From contig MCGT01000041.1 in NCBI GenBank assembly GCA_002104935.1, positions 174,944 to 238,943 on the forward strand: a DNA stretch of 64,000 nucleotides, in the 5' to 3' direction. This DNA comes from Hesseltinella vesiculosa. Its lineage: Eukaryota > Mucoromycota > Mucoromycetes > Mucorales > Cunninghamellaceae. The translations under genes and the position numbers were made by a program. Of the stretch, positions 49,458 to 61,011 are shown one piece after another (the stretch's first letter is position 1; each line of letters starts with the position of its first letter). The notes beneath the pieces are model-generated. The model worked only from the letters and a program-made list of their open reading frames with translations. It was not told the origin of the DNA and made no database searches.

Positions 49458-51067
49458 ATGACCATTCCAACCTCTCTCCCAATCACTGAAGCCGAATTCC
49501 AATCACTAAAGAATCGCTATGAAGAGTCTGGTCAAGATCATTTGTTTACATTCTTTGAACAATTGAACACAACCGAGCAGCAAGAGCTGTATGCCCAATT
49601 GTCGTCGTTTGACCTGAGTCTTATCGATGCCATTTACCGAAACGCAATGTCTGGGGCTGCCACTCAAGATCAGCAATGCAATGTCGAGCCCTTGTCAAGA
49701 CAAGTATGTGCTTCTGTCCTCAAGGCCTCAACTGGCACTTTGAAAGAATGGGAAACGCTAGGCTTGTCCTTGATAGCCCAAGGCAAAGTGGCTGTCATTT
49801 TGATGGCTGGTGGCCAAGGTACCCGGCTGGGCTCCTCAGCACCCAAAGGTTGCTATGACATTAACCTTCCTTCTGGAAAGTCCCTGTTTCAGCTCCAAGC
49901 TGAACGCATTCTTCGATTACAATCCATTGCTCGCCAATACAAGTCACCCACTGACTCCGAGGAAACAGTCATCCCCTGGTATATCATGACCTCTGGCCCA
50001 ACCCACCAACCCACCGTCGATTTTTTCCAGCAGCACAACTACTTTGGTCTTCTGAAAAAAAACATTGTCTTCTTTCAGCAAGGGACCCTTCCTTGTCTCA
50101 CCATGGACGGCAAAATCATTTTGGAAACCAAGTCAAAGGTAAAAAGGATGGGCTAAAAAAAAAGCAGCGGTAAAGACAAACCCTTTTTTTTCTTCCCCTC
50201 TCTTGCTTGGCTTAGGTGGCGATTGCTCCTGATGGAAATGGAGGGATTTACAAGGCTGTGCAAGGCAAGGGGGTTCTGGCTGATTTGAAACGTCGTGGCA
50301 TAGAGTATTCGCACTGCTACAGCGTCGACAACTGCCTTGCCAAGGTGGCTGATCCCGTCTTTATTGGTTATTGCGTGTCCAATAATACCGACTGTGGCGT
50401 CAAGGTCGTGGCCAAAACTGCTCCCGAGGAGCCTGTTGGCGTGGTATGCCTTCGCGACGGCAAGTATGGTGTGGTTGAGTACTCGGAAATCTCCAAAGAA
50501 TTGTCGGAGCGACGAAACTCGGACGGCACCCTCGCCTTTGGAGCTGCTAACATTGCCAACCATTTTTTCTCCACCGGCTTTTTGGAACGCGTACCAACCT
50601 TTGCTGACCAACTAAAGTACCATATTGCCAAGAAGAAGATCAAGTACGTCAACTTGGAAACCGGACAACAGATTGTGCCCAGCACCAATTCCGGCATGAA
50701 ACTTGAATGCTTTGTCTTTGACGTTTTCCCCTTTGCCCATCACCTGTCTGTGCTTGAAGTTGATCGAAAAGAAGAATTTTCCCCGTTGAAAAACGCCCCC
50801 GGTGCTGGTGTCGACTGCCCCGAAACCTCTCGTCGTGATATTCTTTCTCAGCAAATCCGATTTATCCAAAATGCTGGTGGTCACATTCTAGACCATGAAG
50901 GCAATCCTCTTCACCAATACAATGCTGATCATCATGCACTCCAATTTGAAGTTTCACCCTGGGTCACCTATGGTGGCGAAGGCATCGATGACATCGTCTG
51001 TGGTAAATACATCCAGCTCCCTGCTATCATAGAAACCAAGGCAGAACTTGCCCGAATGGCAAAGTAG
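49458..51067 (+). CDS. uap1: UDP-N-acetylglucosamine pyrophosphorylase
   Basis: Two exons, 49458-50138 and 50216-51067, encode 510 aa. The nucleotide-binding loop VILMAGGQGTRLGSSAPKGC, the uridine-binding region (WYIMTSGPTHQPTVDFF), APDGNGGIYKA, the FIGYCVSNNTDCGVKVVAKT block and the C-terminal YGGEGIDDIV match Uap1/Qri1. The enzyme makes UDP-GlcNAc from GlcNAc-1-P and UTP in the cytosol, feeding chitin, N-glycan and GPI synthesis, which is relevant to a chitin-walled fungus. An in-frame upstream extension from 49284 is poly-Phe-rich and looks like 5' UTR, so ATG 49458 is preferred. AATAAA is at about 51146. Confidence 0.95.
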
Positions 51068-52259
51068 ACTCCTTACATACCCCCTTTTTTTTTTGCTACA
51101 TCTCTCCATTATTTTCATGAGTCTGCCTTTGACCTAAACATGCTAATAAAGCACATTGCTGCTACTCACTGAACTCTTCCTTGCCTGGAATACTCCCATT
51201 GATATAGGGCAGAACTCATTCAATACCAAACTGATTTGCACTATATTATCACATCTTACAGTATCACAGAAAGAGGTACGTGTTAAGGCAAAGTCGGTTT
51301 TTTGTATTTTTTTTTTTTTTGCCAGTAAGGCAACGGATTCACAGGCACCACTCTCCTTCACCAATGCTAATTTTTTTTCCACCCTCATTACTCATCACGT
51401 ATTACAGCTTTGCCTAAAAAAATTTGCTGCAGGGGCCTCCGTTTGGACTCTGGACATTAGGATCAAGGTCTGTCGATTTGCCTAACGCATGTTTTGTGCG
51501 GAGGCTCAATTTTGCCATACCAGTTCGTTTCAATTTGAAAATAAAGAGCAAATGCTGCACGGCACTCATAAGTGATTGAATCAGTGCAAAATTTTGTATG
51601 GGTGCGTAAATGCATGAATGCTGCTGATGCTGAAAAAAAGACGTCGATTGGTGAAAGTTACCCAGCCAACTTTCGTTCAGTTTCAGTTTGACGCTTCCGA
51701 TTTCTCAGCTAAAAAATAATGAAAAATTTGCATTTTCGCCAGGGGAACCCCAGGCGATCTGATCAAAATTCAAAGTGCAAATTAAATTCACCTCAAATTT
51801 TGCATACTAGTTCAAAATGATTAGAAACGAACCTGAATAAATTTGTAACTTTTTTACGCAGCGGTGGGAAGACTAAGAAGACTGGGCAACCATACATATA
51901 AAACGGTTACACGCACGCTTGGTATTACCACTAAGCTCAAACCGATTTTTTTCGGGTGTTTTTCATTTTTTTTTTCCTTGTTCTTCTTCCCCGTCTCCGT
52001 TTTCCAATATACCAGGTAATCCACTGTTTAATCGCGTAAATGTTCTCATGGATGCTCAAGATTAATCTAATCATTCTGATGAATTCAATCAGTAATTAGG
52101 ACACGAAGGACATCAAGTCCCTTTTGTGCTGAACTGACTAGAAACGCAGCACCAAGTCTTTTCGCCAAGTGTGCTGGAGTACGAATCTAAGATCAATTTT
52201 CTTGAGTTTGACGGTAAGCTGGTGGACAGTTGCGCTTCCTTATTTGTTTGTGAAGCTGA
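51068..52259. other. Intergenic region with repeat copy C
   Basis: Marks the transition from the gene-dense part to the repeat-rich end. No supported gene; one dispersed repeat copy lies at 51545-51807. Confidence 0.4.
51545..51807 (-). repeat. Dispersed repeat family, copy C
   Basis: Contains GATGCTGAAAAAAAGACGTC, GATTGGTGAAAGTTACCCAG, CCAACTTTCGTTCAGTTTCA and CGCCAGGGGAACCCCAGGCG, followed by AAATTCACCTCAAATTTTGC. It is the clearest copy and a good reference for the family. Confidence 0.65.
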
Positions 52260-54063
52260 AGGTAAGCTGTAAGTCAAGAGACAAAAAGAATATCAAGGTG
52301 ATGGTGGAAAAAAAGAGTTAATGACATGGCTTTTTTTCCCCTTGTGGGCCTGATCTCCAGAGCGAAGAGCTTCCTTTGCTTCAGAATGACAAGACAACTG
52401 TAGTGGTTGCCAGGGTGTTCACGCAAGTGCTGCTCGCTGTCTGTGTCCTTGAGCCACCACTACTGTGTACAGCACGCCCCAGATACCTTCGATCAACCGG
52501 GTGACATTGAGAGACCACAGCGCCCTTACGATCAATTCCACTGAAGTATGTGTTGGCGATCCCCGTACTGCATGGATGAGGCCGTGGCTACTCCTACCTA
52601 AGCGATCAATGGCTTTGGCGACCATCAGCAATTGGTGTTGCGTGTTTTCTTGGAAAACCCCCTGATCAAGTCACGCATCACTCAACCTGATGGCTCATGG
52701 AACAAGGTGTTTGTCAAGGAATGGTTCGACCATGCGTTTGCCCTCCTCAAGATGCTTTTCACCCTCATGCACTTGTCGTATGGTCTACCTGCCCGCGTCG
52801 AGGAAATCGCCAGCCTCAAGTACACCAACACCGTCGTCAACAGCACCACCTTCTCCCCGCGAAACCTGTTTTGGATGAACAACACCTTGATTCTGGCTAC
52901 TTCCTATCACAAGAGCCGCACCAACCAGCACAAGGACAAGTTCATTGCCAGGTTTCTGCCCCACCAAGTCGCTGAGCTGGTCACCCTCGTCCGCCCACTG
53001 GAAATGTAAGAAAAAAAAAAAAAAAAAAAGCGGGATGTTCATTTTTCTTTTTTCATCCAGCTTCTGGTCCAAGATTGTCCTTGGCAATGACTTGGTGGAT
53101 TACTTTGGCACGCACCTGTTTGTGAACCGACATGGCAGGGTGGTCTCTGGCGACATCATGTACCGTTTATTTCTGTCTGAATGCCTCTACCCAGCAATCC
53201 TGTTAGCTAAATCAAAGGATGAAATGGACCACGAGCTGCCTCTTTCGTACAAGCATGTTGTTGAGCTGTCCCATGGTTCATCCCAGTCAACTTGTGGCTT
53301 TTGAACAAGAATTGCGCCGCCTTGCTGGAGAATACCATGAAGGCTATTTTGATGACTTTTTCTTTGTTTCAGTCCGACATGGGATGAAGAAAACGGTGCC
53401 TCCTAGTTTATGTCTTAACAGCGACTTGGTGAAAATTATGACCAACGCAATTGACTGGGATGGTGAAGTTCTTGAAGATCCCCGCACCAAGGTCTATGTG
53501 GATTATGGGTGGAAGTTTTTCGGTGGTGTTGGAGAAACAACCCTTTGGCTGGCAGATTACGATGAAGAGCAAGGGGTGCAAGGGCGCCACTTGAGGATCA
53601 TTGGCAAGTTTCTCCCAAGTCCCCCTCTGGCCAAGTACACCGAGTACCCTCTGGCAGGAATGTCGCATGTGTCTGGATTTGTGCTACGTTCGATGGATAC
53701 TGTGGGTGGTGACGGGCCTATGAGCATTCTCAAGCTCATTGGGTACCACACCCATAAGTCCATCACGTACAAGCGTGATGACGACCGTGTGGGTGTTGAC
53801 GCCACACCCTTGGATATTTTCGCAAGGAGCCGTGCCTATGAATCGTACTTTGTAAGTGAATGAGAAAGTAGGACAAATGAAAAGTGTTAATCATTTGTCA
53901 TTTTTATACTGTGTGGGTATTGATACGGTACGGTATGTAGGAACTCCTCCACTCAGCGTACGAGCTTGCTGCGCATAGCCGTTGCCAATACCCTGCCCGT
54001 TTGGAAATGCGTATTTGCAATGGTTCAGCTGATTACTCTTGTATCAGCGAGCGAGTTCAGTAA
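52260..54063 (+). pseudogene. 3' part of a DUF3505/recombinase-like gene, degenerate
   Basis: Homologous at its start to the minus-strand copy at 54482-54785: both encode LQNDKTTV...ARV.T.V.LAVCVL, and even the preceding intron is similar (GCTGTAAGT ...), but here the acceptor CAG is lost. Stops and frame changes interrupt 52460-52620. Exons 52632-53005 and 53060-53304 encode LFTLMHLSYGLPARVEEIAS, RNLFWMNNTLILATSYHKSR and FIARFLPHQVAELVTLVRPL, resembling the tyrosine-recombinase-like region found in large fungal proteins, some linked to RecQ helicases. After a frameshift near 53275, a further frame runs 53276-53853 and, spliced, 53941-54063; I do not recognise that part (YVDYGWKFFGG). Confidence 0.6.
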
Positions 54064-54354
54064 GACATGAGAGCAATTGTGTTTTTTTTGTGTATACTGC
54101 CGTATATGGTGACTAGCGATATTGGTACTGGTACATTAACATATTATTTTAAAATACTGTAGAGAATGTTCTAGGTACCGGTATATTGACAAGAAAATGT
54201 ACTGCCTTCCAGCTATAACACAAGGCAAACTATGGGTGATATCCAAGAAAAAAGTTACGATTCGTATTAATCATGATGAAAGAACAAGAACATCAAACAA
54301 ACGAAGAAGAATTGAATGAAGAAGATTTGAACAACATTTATGAACTACCGTATG

Positions 54355-54500
54355 CATTTATACAATACTTTTTATGATACAACCCATACAATCCTTTTAT
54401 ATGATACATTCCTTTATATGATACAATACTTTTTATGATACATTCCTTTTTAAGATACATTACTTTTTATGATGCAATTATTTATATGATACATTCCTCA
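54355..54500. repeat. AT-rich tandem repeat
   Basis: Irregular repeats of about 17-20 bp built from TTTTTATGATACAATAC and TTTATATGATACATTCC. They end exactly where the minus-strand DUF3505-like fragment loses its coding sequence. Confidence 0.75.
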
Positions 54501-55835
54501 AGCTTTTGAGAGACCAGAGCCACACCAAGATCGTGCACAAAGGGCAGCAACGATCGCTCCGCAAAATGGTCTCGTTCAGGGCTGAGTTGGCCATCCTCGG
54601 CATGCTGAAGTAATGCCAAGGCGCTTTGCTTGACAGCTGGAGGGAGTTGAATGCACGATGGGAGTGAATCTGCTTCTGCAAGGACACAGACAGCAAGCAT
54701 CACTCGCGTGCAAACTCTGGCATACTCCACAGTTGTCTTGTCGTTCTGAAACAAAGCAAGCCCTTCGGTCTGGAGATCTGGCCCACTGAGGGAAAAAAAA
54801 AAAAAAACTTGTCAGATGCTGCTACTCTTTACCATCTTGATTTTTTTTTGTTTCCTACTTACAGCTTCTCTTTCAAGACGTGACGGAGGACGTAAAAGTC
54901 TTGGCCGGGGATGTAGAGAGCGCTATGGGCGTCCTGGGGACTGGAGAAGTAACGCATGCAAGCAAGGCTAACCACTTGGTGGCGCTGGCTGTTTGCATGC
55001 GTCATGGCCTGGATCAGTCCCGAATCCTGCTGGTCAACTTGCTGCACAATGCGATCCCACCGTTGGTGAGAAAAAAACCAGTCGAGATCGTGGACGACAT
55101 CGGTGGATGAGATCGCATTGCGGGCGTCGCGGAGGGTGGTGTCAAGTTGAACCAGAACAGAGGCGTTGTCCATGACGTTGCTGGCTGGCTGGGAAGGAGA
55201 ACGAGAAGGTGAAGTGGTGGTGGAGTCGTTCACCATCTCATCCTCAACTTCGGTTACTGTGCTGCTACCAGTAACACCATACCAGGGAGCAGTGCGATGG
55301 TTGAACAAGTGCTGGACAGGGTGAGCAACAGAAAAGGACTTCAGAGCATCAGCATGAGACAGTTGGTCAAGCTTGTCTCGATGCATGGCATAAAAATGCT
55401 TGCTCATCGTCCCTTCGGCTTCACAAAAAAAGGGAGGATGTTGGCACAAGGTGCACTTCTTGCCGATGTGCAGAGGGAGTCCAGGGATAACGCTGTCACA
55501 AGCACGGAATGACTCATTGAAGACTTGGATGTCAGCTTCGCCCACAGTGCCAGTTTCAATGGTGCGGAGGTGATGAACAATCTGAGCCACATTGCACTCA
55601 GGATGGCGATCTTTCAAGTGAGATCGTGCTGCTTCCAATGTAACAGCTGTTTGACAAACATCGCATACTATCAGCGTCTTGATGCAGCTAGGTAACGCTC
55701 CAGCCACAGCACGCATGCCCTGCAAGTAGAGAATCTCGTCATAATCGTGATCTAAAAAAAATATTGTGGGTACCGTTAAGATCAATGTAACTCTTGTACC
55801 GGTGTTTGCTTCTTACTCTCTTCAGCAATGCTTTT
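54482..55835 (-). pseudogene. 5' part of a DUF3505-type zinc-finger gene, truncated
   Basis: Exons around 55835-55806 (start codon not found), 55751-54863 and 54785-54482 join in frame. Two Cys/His modules are visible: LIVCDVCQTAVTLEAARSHL followed by KDRH, and IPGLPLHIGKKCTLCQ ... FFC ... MSKHFYAMH. This tandem spacing is typical of DUF3505 (C2H2-like) proteins of fungi, which are often fused to recombinase/RecQ-like regions. The segment then has an acidic/Ser linker and LFQNDKTTVEYARVCTRVML. It stops in an AT-rich tandem repeat at 54480, so the 3' half is missing. The other half exists on the plus strand at 52.26-54.06 kb. Confidence 0.62.
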
Positions 55836-57907
55836 TTGTGCATCATTGAGCCTTTTTTTTTCGCAGCAGGGAGTTTCAAGGTGTCAAGTTGGCTGGGTGC
55901 CTTGTGATTTTTCCAACACTCTTACATTTCACAAGAAGTTGCATGCAGATGTTCACGTTGATCTAATCTACTAAGCCCAGTGACCCGTAAAAAATCCCAG
56001 CGAAATTACAGGAATAAAAAAAATCATCACCTTTTTTTTTGAGACATGGTTTTTCTAACAAACCATGCCAGGCTGCGCAGTTTGAATCAGCATGGTATTT
56101 TTTTTTTGAACTGGTCTTTGAGGCTTTTTTTTTTCTCTCCCCCCTATTGATTGTGACGATTCTGTAGAACCCGGCTTCAATACCAATGCATGCATGGGTG
56201 CTTTTTGCAAAGGTATTGGACCGCATGGAACTGTGCTATTTTAAGTTTCTTTAAAGCAAATATTGTAGATGTTGAGAGACAAGTACCGGAAAAAAGAGAT
56301 AAAAAGCGTTTATTACTGCACTGAATGAACAATAAACGCTACTCAACATGCAATTTACTGTAAGCAGCTTAATGCAAGAGGTAGTTTCAACGATGAACGA
56401 GCAGTGGCTCTGAAATGCACAAGGAGGAGGAGAATGCTGTCAAGAGATTGGAAGGAAAAAAAAAGACCAGGCACCGTTTTTTTTTACACTTTCTCAGATC
56501 GTTGGAGACCCCCTGACGAAAATGGCCGATTTCTTCAATTTTTTACCTGGTGAATCGGAAGAGATGAAACGAAAGTGATTAAAAGTTGGCTGAGAGATCT
56601 TCATCAATCGACATGGTTTTTTCAGGATCATCATCATTCACTGTTTCATACACTTCTACTAAATGTCACATCAATCTAATCACCCAAAAGTGCTATGCAG
56701 TGTTTGCTATTTTTTTTTCGTTTTTTTACGAAACGAAGAGATTGACATATTCAACTTCCGCGCACCTGCTTTCTTTTTATTTCCCTGAGCAACTAAATCT
56801 AGGAGGTCGTTCAAAATCATCAATCCATGTCGCATTTACTGTACCTGTAAATGATAAAGATACTGTAATAGGCTATGCATATCCTACAGTATGAAATATA
56901 TGAAACAAGAGTGTCCCATAATATTATACGGATTGGAGCGTTTAGGCGGACCACGAGGTGTGATTATTCTGTGACAATTAGCGAGACATCACTTGCACAA
57001 TTGACCATAAACTGAACATGTAATCATGACCCACCTCCCTACTGCTTTTTGATTCTGCTATCCAGCAACTTCCAATGATCTGTGAAAAGGCACATGGTGA
57101 ACATACCGGTACCGGTAACTGCCGATATCTCAATACTATTCACAAAGGCGCAAGGACCAACGCCAAGTGCAAGATTCAATCCAACCTTGGTTGAATGCTG
57201 GTATCGACTTCACGCCTAATAGCATCTTCGATGACAAGTCCATGACCTAACCTCTTGCTCTCCATTACAGTACTTAGAAAACAGAGCAATGACCCTTTAT
57301 TTACAATTCAATCTGTACGTTTGCTTTATTTTAACCAGAATGTTGCTTCAAGGAATCTTAAATGTGCTCTTGCTAGTTTATTAAAAATCTATTTTAAAAA
57401 ATCAATATGACGCCATGCATTATTGTAATCACTAAGCCCAACTCTTGATTCCCTGTTGAATGGACTTGAAGCGAGATCTTGCAGACCAGTATTGAAGGAG
57501 ATGTAAGAGAAGAAGAACGAAAAAAAAATTGTGCGGCGGGTTTTTTATTCGCGGTCCACTAGCTGAGCCTTGGCCAAGCCTAGAATCGTAAAAACATCGA
57601 CTTTTTGATCCAGGAAAGATCATGACTTTTCTTTGAAACCATTAATATAAGATATATTTTGTACCGGTAGGTGACAGCGCGATTTTCAGAAGGATTGAGT
57701 AACAATTGCATGGTTTTACTGTACCCATGAGGACGGTGAAAAGCACAATTCCCGATTTGGAAGAAAAAGGTCAACAGAAAAAATGGCAGAGTGAGCGAAT
57801 GACGAGAGATAAAAAGGAGTGAATGATTGGTCGACGTAGAGCCAAGGTGAATGAGTAAAGGCATACTGTAGTTTAGTAGGATTGTGCAATGACTGGATGA
57901 AAAGGTA
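55836..57907. other. AT-rich region without genes, containing repeat copy E
   Basis: No supported coding region. It includes the dispersed repeat copy at 56430-56790, several TACCGGTA-like sites (57105-57117, 57663) and A/T runs. Confidence 0.45.
56430..56790 (+). repeat. Dispersed repeat family, copy E (extended)
   Basis: Shares with the copy at 61 kb an extra left part (GTCAAGAGATT.GGAAG, CCAGGCACCG against CCAGACACCG, then TTTTTTTTACACTTTCTCAG) in addition to the common core (TGGCCGATTTCTTCAA, AAAGTTGGCTGAGAGATCTT, TTCAGGATCATCATCATTCA, ACGAAACGAAGAG). The two are direct repeats flanking the nested Tc1 elements. Confidence 0.7.
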
Positions 57908-58048
57908 CAGTGGCTCAAAAAATTGGTCGGATGTTCAATTATTTTTTACGAACACACTCATTACTCGCCTTCTCTTCTTAATACACAAACATCACACATA
58001 TCATTAGAAAGCCCTATTAATCAGCTTTAGGATGCAATTTATTTCATA

Positions 58049-59675
58049 CCGTGCCCCAAAAAATTGTTACAATGTTCGGAGTTTTTTTATTTAGTTGCAT
58101 GAATCTCATTCTCAGTTTATTCAATACCATCCATTTTGATGTCCTTAATACTCCTATATAATAGCTTCCAAATGATATATAATATGTGTCGTTATCATGT
58201 GTACGTGTCGAGTTATGCTACATCAAAAAAAAGCAGTCATTGTAACAATTTTTTGGGTTGTGCTGTGGCTTGCAAAAAAAGGTCGTTTTTTTGTTTTTTC
58301 TCCCCTTTTTTTTTCCTACCACTTTATATTAGTCTACTGAAAGGTAAAAAGGTCAATGCATGTTAATCTAATGTCTGTCTTGTTCGTAACTAATGCTCCA
58401 TTACATTAGACATCATGAAATCAATCAGCATTCAAAAAAAAACGATATCGAGTCTTTATTACGAAACAACGACAACAACCTGTTTGTACGTGCTATGGCT
58501 GCTCGTACAGGCGTGTCAACTGCCACCATCAGTCGCATTGCCTCGCAATTAGGCATTGCATTGACCAAGAAGGCTGGCCGCCCAAGCAAGATCAGTGATG
58601 GTACTGCTCGGTTTTTGTTCCGTGAGGTCGAAACTGGCAAGTACACCACTGCCACAGCTGCTTCCAAGGTAGTCTACGCCAACTACGACGTCAAGGTCCA
58701 TCCACAGACCATTCGCAACTTAATGCGCAACAATGGCATGATCTCCAAACGCAAGGAGATCACCCCCGCAATCTCGCCATTGGTCAAACGCAAGCGCATT
58801 GAGTTTGCGAAGAAGTATCTGGAGTGGACTGAAGCCGACTGGGAGAACGTTGTCTTCACTGACGAGTCCAAGATCAGCCTCCTTGGCTCTGATGGGAAGC
58901 AATGGTTCTGGAAGCAGGCTGGTCAGCCTACGCGTGAACATGGCAAGATCCGAAAAAGAAGTTTGGTGGCGGCAGTGTCATGGTGTGGGGCGCCATAACT
59001 GGTCATGGCGTTGGGTTCCTTGCCAGGATTGAGGGGAACATGGACACCGACCTCTTCCTGACCATCATGGAGGACGACTACCTCAAAACCTTGAAGTGGT
59101 ACGACATGGATATCAAGCGGACCTTCTTGTTGCAGGACTCTGACCCCAAGCACACCGCCAAGGCCTCACAAGAATGGTACAAGAAGAAAGGTGTCAAGGT
59201 CCTTGACTGGCCCACCAACTCCCCTGACCTCAATCCTATTGAAAACGTGTGGGCAAAGGTCAAACAACTGCTTGCTGCCTACGACGAGCCCCCCACCGGT
59301 ACGCATGACCTTTGGGACCGTCTTCAAGACGTGTGGGAGCTCCCTGAAGTTTCTGACCTTTGCAAAAAGGTTGTTCACAGCATACCCCGCCGTCTACAAG
59401 CGGTTCTTGATGCCAAAGGTGATGTCACCAAGTATTGAATAAAAAAAACAGTTGGGCTTTAGCTCAGCCAAAAAATTGTTACAATGTCTGTTTTTTTTCA
59501 AACCAGCATTACTCGAGATCTATCCAACTGAGTGAAGATATTTTTATATATATAGAAAGCTATTTAACAACACTATCAAATATATAAAAGACAGTGATTA
59601 TGGTGCTGTTGATAACGAGAGAGGTTGGTGCAAAGACAAACACTCCGAACATTGTAACAATTTTTTGGGGCACGG
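58049..59675 (+). mobile_element. Inner Tc1/mariner element with perfect 34-bp terminal inverted repeats
   Basis: The left terminal repeat 58049-58082 (CCGTGCCCCAAAAAATTGTT ...) and the right one 59642-59675 are exact reverse complements over 34 bp, flanked by TA dinucleotides (58047-58048 and 59676-59677), the classic Tc1/mariner target duplication. Length 1627 bp. Each end also has an inner, inverted copy of part of the terminal repeat (58238-58257 and 59468-59486). The perfect termini imply recent movement, yet the transposase frame is broken. Confidence 0.92.
58415..59438 (+). pseudogene. Tc1-family (DD34E) transposase, frameshifted
   Basis: The intended start is probably ATG 58415 (MKSISIQ), matching the outer element's start; a 9-A tract at 58434-58442 lacks one base. 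The main frame then encodes an HTH region (ARTGVSTATISRIASQLGIA) and the GRPSKI hook, HPQTIRNLMRNNGM, and the first catalytic Asp in VVFTDESKIS. A second one-base loss near 58950-58958 shifts the frame before KFGGGSVMVWGAITGHG. The second Asp (LLQDSDPKHT) and Glu (PDLNPIENVW) are separated by 34 residues, so DD34E, Tc1 type. It ends at TGA 59438 with DVTKY. Catalytic residues are intact but the protein is not encoded in one frame. Confidence 0.88.
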
Positions 59676-59932
59676 TATCGATAGGTGGTGTAGTTAGAAA
59701 GTTATGTGAAGTTGAAAAAAAACAGTCATCCGACCAATAGTTTGAGTTGTGTGGCTTTTTTTTTTAATTCGCTAGGTTTTATTTTTTTTCTCCACCGCTT
59801 CTTTTTTTTTTTCTTTGTTACTTCAAAACTTTTATTCACACATCTGCAAGTAAATCAAGCTAGTGTTTTACCATTAAATTAAAACGCAATGCTTTTACAT
59901 CTCGCTAATCCTCTAAACTCTTAATCAGTTAG

Positions 59933-61011
59933 ATGAAAGGACTCTCGGTCGACAAACAAAACGATATCAAAGCTCGCCTTTTGCGAGGTGAAACCAGACA
60001 AGCTATAGCAGCTGCTGTAGGTGTTGGTCGCAGTACTGTTACCGATTACGCGAAGAGATGGGGCATCAACGCCATTAACATGCCTGGACGCAAGAAGAAG
60101 ATCACTACGACAATGGCACGCAAGATCATGAGATCTGTCAACTCAGGTGAAGTTGCCACAGCCGAGGAAGCAAAAAGACACTTCTCTGGTGAACTTGACG
60201 TATCCAGCCAGACGATACGCAACATGTTGAAGTCTGCCAACTTCCATTCTGCAATCAAGAAGAAGTCATTGCCACTTACTGCATCTCGCAAGGCAATGCG
60301 TCTCAAGTTTGCCAAGATGTACAAGGAATGGACCGTTGACGACTGGAGGCGTGTTGTGTTCAGTGACGAGACAAAAATCAACCGTCTCGGAAGCGATGGC
60401 AAGCAATATACTTGGATACAAGAGGGTCGAGGTGTCCAAGACCACAACACCAACCAAACTTACAAGCATGGCGGTGGCTCTTTGTTCTTGTGGTCCTGTA
60501 TAACCAAGGACGGTCAAGGCTACATGGCTAGGATCGAGGGGGGCATGGACTCAGACCTCTACATCACGATCTTGGAGGACGAATTGATGAAGACACTGGT
60601 GCACTATGGCCTGGACAAAGCGGACATCGTGTTTCAGCAAGACAACGACCCCAAGCATACGTCAAAAAAAAAACGCGTGAGTGGTTGGAAAAAAACAGTC
60701 TAACTGTTCTAGAGTGGCCTCCCTACTCTCCTGACTTGAATCCCATCGAGAACATGTGGTTCTACTTGAAGTGTCAGTTAGCAAAGTTCGAAGTGCCACC
60801 CAAGTCAATCCATGAACTCTGGGACCGTGTGCAGGAGGTATGGGAGCGTGACGACGTGCGCGACTTGGCCAAGAAGCTTGTAGACACAATGCCGGATAGA
60901 ATTAGAGCAGTTACTGTAGCTTTTCCTCTATCACCTCGCGAACTATCAGTCTACACCACAAGGACCGTGACAGAGGAGGTGAATGTTGTCAAGAGATTTG
61001 GAAGAAAATAA
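59933..61011 (+). pseudogene. Second Tc1-family transposase, frameshifted and with a foreign C-terminus
   Basis: Starts at ATG 59933 (MKGLSVDKQNDIKARLLRGE) with an HTH (TRQAIAAAVGVGRSTVTDYA), DVSSQTIRNMLKSANF, first Asp in VVFSDETKINRLGSDG, GGGSLFLWSCITKDG and second Asp in QQDNDPKHTS. A run of ten A at 60664-60673 breaks the frame; the next frame gives VLEWPPYSPDLNPIENMWFY with the third acidic residue, spacing compatible with 34. Homology to the inner transposase stops after MPDRIRAV (about 60916); the remaining 30 codons are sequence shared with repeat copy E, so the end is chimeric. Confidence 0.85.

Larger units (their letters stand above)
57908..60916 (+). mobile_element. Outer Tc1/mariner-type element, interrupted and right-truncated
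   Basis: The left terminal repeat begins at 57908 after a TA (CAGTGGCTCAAAAAATTGGT). Its inverted subterminal partner CATCCGACCAATAGTTTGAG lies at 59727-59746, separated from it by the inserted inner element (58049-59675). The transposase frame follows from 59933. Homology to the inner element's transposase ends near 60916, and no matching right terminal repeat is found before repeat copy F. So this element was cut at its right end and split by a later insertion. Confidence 0.8.
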
